From Symbiodinium natans (lineage: Eukaryota; Sar; Dinophyceae; Suessiales; Symbiodiniaceae), in contig CAJNDS010002619.1 of assembly GCA_905221605.1 (NCBI GenBank), forward strand, positions 62,001 to 126,000: a stretch of 64,000 nucleotides of DNA, read 5' to 3'. Positions 9,425-20,030 of this stretch are shown here, in pieces. The first letter of the stretch is position 1. Each line of letters opens with the position of its first letter. The notes beneath the pieces were generated by a model. The model ran no database searches. It saw only the letters and a program-made list of their open reading frames with translations, and had not been told where the DNA came from. Both the position numbers and the translations under genes were made by a program.

Positions 9425-10915
9425 AGGAGGCCCGGTCGGGCATCTGGTTTGCTAGGCCATTGTCTCGACCTCGGCTGCTTGCTCGGAGGATGAGGTTACC
9501 TCCCTCGTTCGCTGGCCTATTGCCCGTGTTGAGGTCTGCCGGGGGCTCTTGGTGCCTTGGGTCCTGCTCCTCGACTGGGGCAGGCTCCTGGCTGGTTTCG
9601 GAGGTAGCCCCTCCTGAGCTCTGGGCTTGGTCCCAGTCTCGGGTGGCCCCCCACCAGCTGGAGGACCACCCTCCGGACCAGTGCTCGTCCCCCCATTGCT
9701 GCCATCCTTCCCACTCTTCGTGCCCCCATCCAGGGTGGGCAGCACGTTTGGCTGGCGGTGGCATGGGCGGGACCCCTTGGGCTGCTTCGGAGACAGCCTG
9801 CTGCCTCTGGGCCCTGGCTTTCTTACCCGGCCTGTTTCTTTGCCTCTTCAGGGTGTAGTCGTCTCAAACCTCTGTGCCGGGGTCCTGCGCTCCAGCAGGT
9901 ACTCTCCCTTGCCTTGGGCTTTGCCGGGCTGCCTGCTCGGAGGAGGAACCTCCCTCTTTCTATTCTCCCAAGCCTCTGCCTCCGGAGGCTGCCCCTCCCC
10001 TGCCAGTGGTGCGGGCGGCAGTTCCTGGTTGTCTTCCTCCCTGGTCTCGGCAGGGGCTGCGTTGGAGGAGGCATTGGCTTGGGAGGGTAGCCCCTCCTGA
10101 GTGTCGTCGCTGGCGGGGTGGTGCAGAGCCTTTGGCTCCGGGAGGCCCCACTGTCCGGCTTTTCCTCTTCACTCTTCATTGGCTTCCTGGGCCTCCTGGC
10201 CCTGGGAGGGCAGGTCCTCCTGCTTCATTTCCGCCATTGCGCACGGAGGGGTTGGGCCCTTCTACTGGCCTGACTGCCTGTGCTGGCTGAAAAAGGCTGC
10301 GGATGGGATTTGTTGCTTCTGGCTTGAAAAGCGACTTACACCGGGAGTCCTTTTTAAAACAACAAGCAGCGGCAAGTTTTTGCGAAACCGTTCGGGTTTT
10401 TAGGGACAGCTGACCACCACAACCCTCGCACACCCAAAGCTGCCTAGTTCCTAAAAGTTTCATAACATGCGTAACATGAACCCCCTCAATCGCAACCCTC
10501 CCTTGATGCACACATTGGTGTGCTGCCAGCGCCTCTAAGGTCTTGCGGTTTTTCGTGTGCAAAAGTTTTAGCTGGCACTGGGCACACCGGAGGTTGAGAC
10601 CGTCCCACTCCCAGGCATGTATGGATTTGGTCCGGACCAATTCCTGGAACCATTCCTGCTGGGTGGTGGTGTGGCCACGGCCTATGTTGGATCCAACCCG
10701 CTTTTTACAGGGCCTTGCATTGGCCTCGGGGTTTTTGCGGGCCTGCTTGTCCTGCAGGAAGACCTTGTATTCTCGCCTACAGCGGTGAGGATCTTTTCAG
10801 CCCTGCTCGCCAGGAACTCTTGGGCTTTCTTGCTGCAATGGTCCTGATACTGACTGGCTGCTCGGGCCTCGGGGCGGGCCAGCTCGGCCGCTTTTTCCCC
10901 ACACAGTTTGTCCGC
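9425..10915 (-). pseudogene. duplicated tail of LINE ORF3 (Cys-rich, Pro-rich, Trp/Gly-rich)
   Basis: This repeats 11421-12896: the end of RNase H, CxxC pairs (CAQCQ, CEGCG), a Pro/Arg-rich region and the Trp/Gly-rich ORF beginning MPPPAKRAAHPGW (9764). It has small indels that break the frame, for example loss of bases near 10767 relative to 12736-12752. It is a decayed extra copy within LINE A created by the tandem duplication. Confidence 0.75.
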
Positions 10916-11420
10916 CCCACCTCCTGACTTTGTTGCTTAGGGCGGGGGAGTCTTGGTCGAACCACCGGAAAAAGGAGACGAGCCGGGTTTGGCTGGGGAA
11001 ACCGTAGTGTTCCCTTGTGCCCCAGTTGGCTACGTCCAGGGACGTTAACCGGTGGTACTTGGGCATTCCCAAGTACCCCCAGTTATGCTCCCCTTGATCC
11101 CGGGGATGGAGGTACCCCTCCGGAAGGCGTAGTCCTGACCAGAAGCACACATAATGCACATCTGGAGGAACGAACCGTCCGGTGTTGGGCGGATGGGGGC
11201 CACCATCCGCTCAACTGTGAAGGCCCTCAGGTCCTGGGCCGGGATCCCAGGAACCTCGACCTGGAGGGTGAACCTCCGGCAGACCTGCGGCCAGGAATCG
11301 AGGGACAGCGCAAAAAGCTCCCACTCGAAGTGGTGGGCCTCTTGGGGGCCCACCTTCCCGAGCAAGCATGGTGGGTTTTGCCCTGGACCTCATAGGAGGC
11401 CCGGTCGGGCATCTGGTTTG
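10916..11420 (-). pseudogene. kinase-like ORF, truncated copy in LINE A
   Basis: This matches the first two thirds of the ORF at 8669-9424, including the VERM hinge and the HPRDQGEHN loop. It is broken by a deletion near 11357-11370 that removes the Gly-rich turn and VLKV region, and by loss of bases near 11148. The 3' part is cut off by the duplication join at 10916. Confidence 0.7.
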
Positions 11421-14400
11421 CTAGGCCATTGCCTCGACCTCGGCTGCTTGCTCGGAGGATGAGGTTACCTCCCTCGTTCGCTGGCCTATTGCCCGTGTTG
11501 AGGTCTGCCGGGGGCTCTTGGTCCCTTGGGTCCTGCTCCTCGACTGGGGCAGGCTCCTGGCTGGTTTCGGAGGTATCCCCTGCTGAGCTCTGGGCTTGGT
11601 CCCAGTCTCGGGTGGCCCCCCACCAGCTGGAGGACCACCCTCCGGACCAGTGCTCGTCCCCCCATTGCTGCCATCCTTCCCACTCTTCGTGCCCCCATCC
11701 AGGGTGGGCAGCACGTTTGGCTGGCGGTGGCATGGGCGGGACCCTTTGGGCTGCTTCGGAGACTGCTGCCTCTGGGCCCTGGCTTTCTTACCCGGCCTGT
11801 TTCTTTGCCTCTGCAGGGTGTAGTCGTCTACAAACCTCTGTGCCGGGGTCCTGCGCTCGAGCAGGTACTCTCCCTTGCCTTGCGCTTTGCCGGGCTGCCT
11901 GCTCGGAGGAGGAACCTCCCTCTTTCTATTCTCCCCAAGCCTCTGCCTCCGGAGGCTGCCCCTCCCCTGCCGGTGGTGCGGGTGGCAGTTCCTGGTTGTC
12001 TTCCTCCCTGGTCTCGGCAGGGGCTGCGTTGGAGGAGGCATTGGTTGGGAGGGTAGCCCCTCCTGAGTGTCGTCGCCGGCGGGGTGGTGTAGAGCCTTTG
12101 GCTCCGGGGAGGCCCCACCCTCCGGCTTTTCTTCTTCACTCTTCATTGGGGCTTCCTGGGCCTCCTGGCCCTGGGAGGACCTGCCTCCTGCTTCATTTCC
12201 GCCATTGCGCACGGAGGGGTTGGGCCCTTCTACTGGCCTGACTGCCTGTGCTGGCTGAAAAAGGCTGCGGATGGGATTTGTTGCTTCTGGCTTGAAAAGC
12301 GACTTACACCGGGAGTCCTTTTTAAAACAACAAGCAGCGGCAAGTTTTTGCGAAACCGTTCGGGTTTTTAGGGACAGCTGATCACCACAACCCTCGCACA
12401 CCCAAAGCTGCCTAGTTCCTAAAAGTTTCAAAACATGCGTAACATGACCCCCCTCAATCGCAACCCTCCCTTGATGCACACATTGGTGTGCTGCCAGCGC
12501 CTCTAAGGTCTTGCGGTTTTTCGTGTGCAAAAGTTTTAGCTGGCACTGGGCACACCGGAGGTTGAGACCGTCCCACTCCCAGGCATGTATGGATTTGGTC
12601 CGGACCAATTCCTGGAACCATTCCTGCTGGGTGGTGGTGTGGCCACGGCCTATGTTGGATCCAACCCGCTTTTTACAGGGCCTTGCATTGGCCTCGGGGT
12701 TTTTGCGGGCCTGCTTGTCCTGCAGGAAGACCTTGTAGACTGGGTGTTGGTTCTCGCCTACAGCGGTGAGGATCTTTTCAGCCCTGCTCGCCAGGAACTC
12801 TTGGGCTTTCTTGCTGCAATGGTCCTGATACTGACTGGCTGCTCGGGCCTCGGGGCGGGCCAGCTCGGCCGCTTTTTCCCCACACAGTTTGTCTGCCAGG
12901 TCATTGACCTGTTGTCTCCACGCGTGTTCCGCACCGACCTTCCGGAGGAAATCCTCCTCTGAGACATGGGACGGGACCCATTTCATTTTGAGGCGGTCGA
13001 CCTCCGTAGCTTGTAGCTCCCACCAGATGTCACCGTGTGTTTTCCCCGGTTTTGGGTTGCGGACACGTTTCGGGACACCAAGGCAATCGAGTGTCGTGTC
13101 AACTGGGCCTTTGGTGTATCGGGCTAGCTGCAAAACTGCATACATCTCACCCCGAAAAACCGTCTGAGGTCCTGGGACTTGACCGACGATTGCCCCGACC
13201 TGGACATACTCTTGGCCCTGCTTTTGACAGGCCACCACGGCGTATGCTACCTGCCTGAGTCTCGGGTCCGCCGTGAAAGGGCCCCCGCTAGCATCTGTGC
13301 CGTAGACAAGCTCCGGGTCACTGAGGGGCTCTTTGTTTGCCCATATGCCCAGGAAGGTGGGCTTATCTTCCTGGGGAGGTGGTACCTGCCAGTCGGGTTT
13401 GGGCGGGAGTCCCCTGGTCCACAGTGATCGCGGGCCTTGGGCCCTGCCTTCTTGGAACCATGCTGGCAGCTCCCAGTTCTGGGCTTCCCACCAGGCACAA
13501 TCCAAGAGCACATGCTCCCAGTCTGCTTCCTGGTGGCACCGGGGGCACACCTTGACGGCAGAGTTTTGGCTACACACCAGGGCTCCTTGCCAAACACACC
13601 TCAGGGCTGAGGCTTTCGTGGTTCGCCCTTCTTTCTTAAAACCCCCCAACAGTTTCCTCCCAACTGTCCAATCTACTCCCCCTTTTAGCTCAGGAGCAGC
13701 GATGCCGGTGGCGATACGGCGGTCCACTTCTTCCTGATAAGTTTGCTGGAGGAGGTCAAGGACACGACACTCCTGCTGTGGGGTGTGCATGGTGTGCCTG
13801 GCGCCCCGGGTGTCCAGCCACTCATCACTGTCCCTAGGCTGCCAGCCGAGGTCGAGCAGGTATGCAACGGTAGCCGCAAGAGGGCCTTTGACCATTTGCC
13901 ACCTGCTGCTGGCTTCCTCTAGTTTTTGGACTGTAAGGCCCCAGGTTCTTTCCAGCAGGTCTTCCTTTCCGGTCCACCTTTTCTTGAGCTGGAACCAGGC
14001 TTCAACCTGCTGGACCATCAGCGTGCGACCCGGATCCTGGTACCTGTCACTTACAGAGGATAGCGCCACCTCTAGGTTGCCCATTTTCTGTCTACCACAC
14101 TGCTCAGCCAAGGCGTTCCGGAGCTTGTGTCTCCGGGTGGGCGGCATTCCCTGGGCTTGGTGGCCCCAAGTGAGGACGGAGGCCACCCCTCCCCTGAAGA
14201 GGCGGACTTTGGCCGGGACACCCGGGACTCGGAGTTGTTTCAGCTTTTTCTGCCGATGGCCCGCTTTGTGCCTGCGGGCTCGTTGCACCTTGACCCGCCT
14301 GACCCGACCCAGGGCACAGTCCAGGCCTAAGTCTTTCATGCTGTCACAGATAGCCGGGTCCCCATCTTTGCGCAGCTTTTGTAGTTCTCTCCTGGCTTCG

Positions 14401-15409
14401 GCAGTGGTGCACAGGAAGCCTGTCTTCTTCAGGGACAAACGGAGGTCACTACCTTCCAGAAGCCGGCGAAGGGTTTTGTAACCTTCATAGACCGCAAATG
14501 CTGCCTGCTCGGGATGTCGCGCTTCGAAATCCGCTCCAATATCATCGACCCAGGTGTCCAGGGCGGTGATACTGTGGAGCTGAGCGGCCTCTTGCATTAT
14601 TGGCTGGAGGTAAACCCTGGCCATCATTGTTGCGAACGGGCACCCTGCTAAGATGCCCCTCGCAGGGAGGATCCCCTCCGAGAGGAGATCCTCTGCCACG
14701 AGATATCGCGTTCCCCGGTAGACTTGCATGACCAGGAGGGCTATAGCTGGCGGGAAGCCGGTCGCCACTGTCCGCTCCTCCAGTTTGGTCCAGTTGACAC
14801 TGTCATAGAAAATCTGCAGGTCCAAAAGGACCGCACAGGCATGCTTGTTAGCCGCGCGGCTAACTTCTCCCCTCAGGAGTCGCTGCATGCCTGTTTCTAG
14901 ACAGGTATTGCCCGGGGAGGCTTTATCCCATGGGAACTGCTCTGCAGTTTCTCGCATCCATTTCTTTACAACTTGCGCCCTGCAGAAGCACCAAAGCCGA
15001 TAGGTGATGGATGTGAGGGTTATAGGCCTTTCTATGTCAGCATTCTTGGGTAGGAGGGCCACATGGTGCACCTGCCAGTGCTGTGGCGCCACTCCTGTGG
15101 CTTCAGCCAGGTTCAGGGCTTGGGTGAGCTGCTCATAGGCCGGCTCAGGGAGGTTTTTGAGGGCAGCATAGGTGAGCCCATCAAGGCCTCCTGCTTTGTC
15201 AGTGACAGTCTTGAGGATGGCCTCCAACACATTTGCTGTTATTTGAAACAGCTGGGAGGACTTTGCAGCATCCAGCAGGGTCTGGCTAATCGGGGGGGAT
15301 GTTTCTACCTCTCCCCAAATGGCGACCCATTGCTTCCTCCTGGCCCCTGGGCGCTCCTCGCCCGGGAGGTTCTGGAAGGGCCGATCCAGGACTCTCTCAC
15401 TCTTCCTGA
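11421..15409 (-). CDS. LINE A ORF3, RT-RNase H half
   Basis: The open frame continues upstream to 15602 only because the inserted element happens to be open; LINE sequence starts at 15409. Motifs (numbered from 15602): RT motif A LLDLQIFYDSV (about 258-268), motif B AGCPF (about 318), motif C WVDDIG (about 349). RNase H shows YGTDASGG, GEMYAV and NDLADKL. A CxxC plus CxxC Cys/His region (CAQCQ...CEGCG) follows, then a long Pro/Arg-rich tail. Excising 15410-20106 puts this in the same frame as the endonuclease half (20107-21397), giving a 1760-codon ORF. This half looks intact. Confidence 0.88.
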
Positions 15410-15638
15410 TTATCTCATCAATGGACCGGCATCGAGAAAGGAATGTATCGGTCGTCGTGGGAATATATAAATTCAGAATCACATTCAAAAGAGAACATGC
15501 GTGTACAGTGAAGCAAGCAGTATTCGGACCTCTTCTTTTTGTCCAAGTGGGGTCGAACGTGACTGTGGCTCTGGCACCTTGTAGCTGAGTAGGTCTCAGC
15601 ACCTTACTGAAACGAGCCGAAGTCTGAGCTCTCCCCCT
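15410..15638 (-). repeat. split direct repeat B2
   Basis: This is the terminal copy of the 229-bp B repeat, offset by 1004 bases from B1 (16414-16642). It includes an AT-rich stretch (ATATATAAATTC). Confidence 0.88.
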
Positions 15639-15710
15639 GCTACTGCCCTCACCGGTCCAGCCTACGTGAGTCGGCCTGAAACAGGATACGGTGAGTCGAA
15701 GTCGCTTACT

Positions 15711-15956
15711 TCAAGAAGCTTGTGGTCGATGCTGAGAGCTTGACGCAGCACTGGCACTTGGTTGTTGAGGTTCATGCTCTGGGTCCACAAACTGCCACTG
15801 ACGCAAACGCCGTGTTGCCTCCTCTCTCCGAAGATCCTCTCGGTCTGCAAGAACGTCTTCCAAAACCTCAGCCACCTTCATCAAGGAATTCATGTTCAAG
15901 GTACGTAGCCACTGACGAAACTCGTTGAGCTGAGCTTGCGTCAAAGTGCGCTCCAT
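15711..15956 (-). CDS. small ORF (81 aa) between A2 and B2
   Basis: This lies in the 587-bp spacer unique to the PAT-like element. The product is charged and predicted helical (MERTLTQAQLNEFRQWLRTL at the start, an ADREDLRREEATRRLRQW stretch) with a Ser/Gln/Pro-rich end. It matches no family I know. It could be the N-terminal exon-like part of a Gag in the circular form, or an accessory protein. The spacer has no other convincing ORF. Confidence 0.35.
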   Translation of the reverse strand: MERTLTQAQLNEFRQWLRTLNMNSLMKVAEVLEDVLADREDLRREEATRRLRQWQFVDPEHEPQQPSASAASSSQHRPQAS

Positions 15957-16225
15957 GATGAGTATTCAGTAAGTTTGACTGACACGGGGCACAGGCAGCT
16001 TGAGCAAAAGAGAAGTCTCAGGTACTCTTAGACTGAAACGAGGTCTAATTGCAGCAGGTACCAGCAGCGGTCTTGCACTCCTGTCGGGCATACGTCTGCA
16101 GAGAACCTGAAGCGTGGGTCAGCACAGCTGCACACCTGAAGAGAACAACTCTGTGGTGCACAAAGAAAAGGGGATGGGAGAGGCGGGTGAAATTTCTTTC
16201 CTCAGATCTGCAGCTCAAGCCGAAT

Positions 16226-16413
16226 GTTGCTCGAAGTCAAAAATTGGGAAGCTGACATGAAAGACGAACAACCTCTTCAAGAAAATGGGAACACATGCAC
16301 TGTGCAACATGTCAGAAACTGCCAAGACTGAAAGCACAGGAGATGCCTAAATGACATGAATGGTCATTTTCCATTTTCAAGATAAAACGCTTGCTCGTAC
16401 CTCGCTGGCACGC
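16226..16413 (-). repeat. split direct repeat A2
   Basis: This is the internal copy of the 188-bp A repeat, identical in layout to 19919-20106 (offset 3693). It abuts B1 with no gap, reproducing the junction a circular intermediate would have. Confidence 0.88.
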
Positions 16414-16642
16414 TTATCTCATCAATGGACCGGCATCGAGAAAGGAATGTATCGGTCGTCGTGGGAATATATAAATTCAGAATCACATTCAAAAGAGAAC
16501 ATGCGTGTACAGTGAAGCAAGCAGTATTCGGACCTCTTCTTTTTGTCCAAGTGGGGTCGAACGTGACTGTGGCTCTGGCACCTTGTAGCTGAGTAGGTCT
16601 CAGCACCTTACTGAAACGAGCCGAAGTCTGAGCTCTCCCCCT
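16414..16642 (-). repeat. split direct repeat B1
   Basis: This is the internal copy of the 229-bp B repeat. The last codons of the pol ORF (ending GESSDFGSFQ, stop at 16608) lie inside it. Confidence 0.88.
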
Positions 16643-19634
16643 TTTTAAAGCAAACGAGGAATTCGGCAAAGTTGAAGTCGATCAAGGGTACTCCCTCAAG
16701 CAAAGGTTCATTGCCGTCTTTTCTGGAAGGTCCGTCGGCAATGTTCGAGGGAGAGGGGACTCTGGAAAACCAAGGGAGGCACATTCTCTCAACCTCCAGC
16801 ACAGCTTGACAAAAGAGAAGCTTGTTGGCAATCGGATGTGCAGAGCTTCCTTTGACTAGACAAGCTTTGGCTGCTTCATTGTCAGTGAAAGCAACAAGAG
16901 AAGACCCACCGAAGACGTCGCCCCACAACCAGAAACCGATGCAAACAGCAAGGAGCTCAAGCAGGAAAATGCACTTCGTCCCAAGGTCAATGCCCAACAT
17001 CGTCATGTCTTCCTGCTCGGGGAACCACGAGAAGAACTGTAAAGGCAAGCCCGTAGGATCAACAATCACTCCTCCCAATCCTGCACAGGGGACGTTTTCT
17101 CCCTCCTCTAAAGACGCATCAGTGTAGAGGTAGAAGCACTCTTTCTTCGCTGCAGAAACTTGTCGTGCCGGGGCTCTTTTGAGAATGTCACAATAAGCTT
17201 TGATAGCAGCAAGGGCCTCGTCGTGGAACACTCGGAGGCAGGACTTGGCAAGCCTTCCGAAAACCTGGCAACCTGCGAAGGACATCCTCTCTGCGAGGTG
17301 TTTAGCTCGGCTTTGAGAAAGCTGTCGGTCTTGAGTGACCTGAAGAAGGTCCTTAATGAGCTCGGACACTCGGGCTTCAGTGTTCAGAACCTCGACCATG
17401 CCTTTGCTGAGAGGTGAAAGGTTCACAATAACCCCTAGGGCGCTAAGCTTAGCACTGAAGGAGGTGTGCTTGTCACCTTCCTTATCAAAAGCCCATCCAA
17501 GCAGGGTGAAGAAGGTTTCAGCTGCTTGGTCCGTGTTGCTCTCGAGACCTGGCTCTGAGAAGATTGGAAAATCATCGTAAAAGCAGGTCCACATCAGCCA
17601 CAATCCCTTTGCAGCAATCGCCCAGACGGCTCTGCTCATCCTGTTGAAAGAGAAGACTGACTGCGTAGCACCGAAAGGAAGAGAGATGGACCGGAAAACT
17701 TTGCACCTGCCTTTGGGATCACTGAGGGCCAAGCCAGCGTGTCTCCTTGCACAGGAAGCAATCGGGAGCTGTTTGTAAGCTGACTTCAAGTCGAAGCTTT
17801 TCGCTAGAAGCTTCGTGGGGAGGCCTGCCTTTTGTCTTAGTTGATACCACCGGCCGATGGCTGCACAGATGACATCCACATTGTGTAGTGTAATCTTTTC
17901 TTCAGCAAAGGTCGTGGCATTAATGAGCGAGGCGGACATGTCGTCGACACACCTTATCTTTCCTTTCTGCATAACCCCAAAACGGTTGGAAAGCAGCCCG
18001 GCAGCTTCAGGCGACTCTGGGTCGAAGGGGCCTGACAGCCACCCTTTCTCAGCTTCAATCACCGTCTTGTCCCAGGTCTCTTCGACAAGCTCTTTGGTTC
18101 CCTCTGCTCGGGCAATCGCAGCTTCACGGATTAGAGGGGTGAGCTCTTCGAGCTCGTCGAGGCTGAGATGTGGGGGAGAAAATGACTTTGGAAGATCATT
18201 GGACAGGGGGATCTTCCCTGCTAGGTCGACTCCCTGCTTGAGAATCGAAGCAACATCCTTGTCTGCAAGAGAATACTCCCGTACCATCTCTTCAAAGAGG
18301 AGAATCCTTTTGGAACGGACTACACTCGCAAAGGGCAGGTCAAAGGAGGCCTTAAGCTGTTCTTCCTGCGAGTGCAGGTCAGCTGCCTTGGATAACCATC
18401 TTCTGAAGAAGTCACTTCTTCTCTTGACTATGACATGGTGAGGCTGTGTTGCCAGGTTTAGGATGGCCTCCTCGAGCTCGTCGGGCACAACCTCAGCAAA
18501 GTTGTTCGGGAAGCCTCGTAGGGCAGCTTCTTGAACGAACTCGTGGGGTTTCCATGGAACCCCGAAAATGCACTGGCGAGCATGCACATCCCCATCTGTT
18601 GTGGGAATGATCGCCAGGAGGCGAGAGTTTGGGGGAATCAAAACATCACCTATTCGGAGGAAATGCCGAATTCTGTCCTTTGCCTGCCAAGCGATGTCTG
18701 ATAGGGGCAGGGTCACTGTGAGCTTGACCCGGTATTCTGGCATCAGCCCGGGCAGCTGTCTCTGGGCTGCCGACGACCCTGCCATAGCTCGGGCGGCAAC
18801 CTCATCCATAGCAATGTCTCCCGGCACAGACTGGAGATCTAAGGGCATATCCTGGATGCCCCTCGCAAGGCAGTTTGCGTGCACCGCGGTAGCTACTGCA
18901 GTGCATAGTTTTCTGGGATAAAAACTATCACAGACGCTTGATGTTTTGGGGGCACTACGGCCCCAGACTCCCGTGTCATGTTCATGGGAGCCATCACATA
19001 GCGAATTGATGCAGGAGAGCTCGGGCATGTTTGCGAAGGCCAGCGTCATGCGTTTCGGCCTGGATCCTCCATACATGCAGGACTGGAAGCAAGTGTAGGC
19101 GGGCTGACATAGCTCAACCACAACCTGCCAGGCTTGTGTCGACCAGAGGCCGCTTGTAGAGGAACATGCTACCGACCATGGTTTTCCAGCTTGGCTGAGG
19201 TACACGCATATTGTGCAGGAAAGATCCTGAAGATGCGCGATCTTGCCTGCCTGGTCCGAGACGTTCGCGCTGTAGTCTTCGAAGCCGGGCTCGGCGATTG
19301 TGTTTGGGGAGTTTCCTTCGACATGAGACTTCTTAGTCGCCTGGCTTGCCGGGGCGTTGCCATTAGGGGGCGACAGCCAAACAAAAAGTAGGCGTTCGCT
19401 TTCGAAAATGGAGAAAAGTAACTTCTGTGCGCCGGGCTGAAGTAGATCAAGTTTGATCACTGGCCCTAGTCTAACTTTGTACAAAACAGAATCAATGCCG
19501 AAGCTTCCTTTGAGGCCACAATTCTTGAGGGCTGCTGTAAGGCCGGCGGAGCCAGCGAAGATCTCAAGCCCGAAAAATGTGTGTAAGCGTCTGGCCTCTG
19601 TGGTAGGGGAAGCGGGCTCGCTTTGCTCTGACAA
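16608..19634 (-). CDS. pol: methyltransferase-like, reverse transcriptase and RNase H (1008 aa)
   Basis: The N-terminal 260 residues look like a C5 cytosine-methyltransferase-type fold: SAM-binding motif LEIFAGSAG (23-31), acidic GID (46-48), the LSPPNG loop (87-92) where the catalytic PPC would be, and a later CMYGGSRPKR plus CDGSHEHD. The Cys of PPC is Asn here, and an ENP motif is not recognisable, so methylation activity is doubtful. RT follows: SFDLKSAYKQL (about 613), FGATQSVFSFNR, FYDDFPIF (about 685). RNase H then shows YTDAS, LELLAV, FTDNEA and NIADGPSR. The frame opens at a TTG, not ATG, directly after an in-frame TGA (19641-19643) that ends the gag-like ORF in the same frame, so read-through is the likely mode of expression. 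Confidence 0.85.
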   Translation of the reverse strand: MSEQSEPASPTTEARRLHTFFGLEIFAGSAGLTAALKNCGLKGSFGIDSVLYKVRLGPVIKLDLLQPGAQKLLFSIFESERLLFVWLSPPNGNAPASQATKKSHVEGNSPNTIAEPGFEDYSANVSDQAGKIAHLQDLSCTICVYLSQAGKPWSVACSSTSGLWSTQAWQVVVELCQPAYTCFQSCMYGGSRPKRMTLAFANMPELSCINSLCDGSHEHDTGVWGRSAPKTSSVCDSFYPRKLCTAVATAVHANCLARGIQDMPLDLQSVPGDIAMDEVAARAMAGSSAAQRQLPGLMPEYRVKLTVTLPLSDIAWQAKDRIRHFLRIGDVLIPPNSRLLAIIPTTDGDVHARQCIFGVPWKPHEFVQEAALRGFPNNFAEVVPDELEEAILNLATQPHHVIVKRRSDFFRRWLSKAADLHSQEEQLKASFDLPFASVVRSKRILLFEEMVREYSLADKDVASILKQGVDLAGKIPLSNDLPKSFSPPHLSLDELEELTPLIREAAIARAEGTKELVEETWDKTVIEAEKGWLSGPFDPESPEAAGLLSNRFGVMQKGKIRCVDDMSASLINATTFAEEKITLHNVDVICAAIGRWYQLRQKAGLPTKLLAKSFDLKSAYKQLPIASCARRHAGLALSDPKGRCKVFRSISLPFGATQSVFSFNRMSRAVWAIAAKGLWLMWTCFYDDFPIFSEPGLESNTDQAAETFFTLLGWAFDKEGDKHTSFSAKLSALGVIVNLSPLSKGMVEVLNTEARVSELIKDLLQVTQDRQLSQSRAKHLAERMSFAGCQVFGRLAKSCLRVFHDEALAAIKAYCDILKRAPARQVSAAKKECFYLYTDASLEEGENVPCAGLGGVIVDPTGLPLQFFSWFPEQEDMTMLGIDLGTKCIFLLELLAVCIGFWLWGDVFGGSSLVAFTDNEAAKACLVKGSSAHPIANKLLFCQAVLEVERMCLPWFSRVPSPSNIADGPSRKDGNEPLLEGVPLIDFNFAEFLVCFKKGESSDFGSFQ

Positions 19635-19637
19635 AGG

Positions 19638-19643
19638 TAGTCA
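19638..19643 (-). promoter_or_regulatory. UGA-CUA stop context between gag-like and pol
   Basis: The single stop between the two ORFs reads AAC TGA CTA CCT on the minus strand, and both ORFs share one frame. UGA followed by CUA is a known leaky-termination context in viral and cellular genes. Use here is inference. Confidence 0.5.
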
Positions 19644-20030
19644 GTTGGCCCCTTTCTGTGGGCATTCGTTGTACGAGTGCGCTCCGAGGCACTTGGAACA
19701 CAGGTGGAGGCCGCGGTCACAGGCACCATCTTTGCCCTTTGGGCATCCTCCAGGGAGGTTCCATGCGAAACAGAGCGGTCTGCCATCCGTGTTCTTGTAG
19801 TGGAGGCCTAAGAGCAAGCGTGGCATGTTGGGCCGCCGCTCCCAGGAGCCCTTCTGGTACTTGCCCTTGCCAGCGCCCTTTCCACCTTTGCCGGGCTTGC
19901 CACCACCACCTGCGAAGCGTTGCTCGAAGTCAAAAATTGGGAAGCTGACATGAAAGACGAACAACCTCTTCAAGAAAATGGGAACACATGCACTGTGCAA
20001 CATGTCAGAAACTGCCAAGACTGAAAGCAC
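19644..20030 (-). CDS. gag-like zinc-finger ORF of the PAT-like element
   Basis: A Gly/Lys-rich run (GGGGKPGKGGKGAGKGK) is followed by a cysteine region, CFAWNLPGGCPKG...CDRGLHLCSKCLGAHSYNEC. It looks like a CCCH finger plus a CCHC-like knuckle as in nucleic-acid-binding Gag tails. The first about 37 codons, up to 19919, are translation of repeat A1 and may not be genuine, so the ORF is probably a deleted gag. It ends at the TGA at 19641-19643, in frame with pol. Confidence 0.65.

Larger units (their letters stand above)
8888..12896 (-). repeat. tandem duplication of about 2.0 kb inside LINE A
   Basis: Unit 1 is 8888-10915 and unit 2 is 10916-about 12896. The join is visible at 10910-10920, where the sequence switches from the RNase H tail (CACACAGTTTGTCCGCC) to kinase-region sequence (CCACCTCCTGACTTTG), which otherwise occurs at 8889. 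The units are nearly identical except for short deletions, so the duplication is recent or an assembly artefact. Confidence 0.8.

Noticed and set aside
15410-15602. N-terminal extension of the RT-RNase H ORF (MLRPTQLQGARATV...)
   Set aside because: It is the translation of repeat B2 of the inserted element; LINE B shows the true upstream continuation is the endonuclease.
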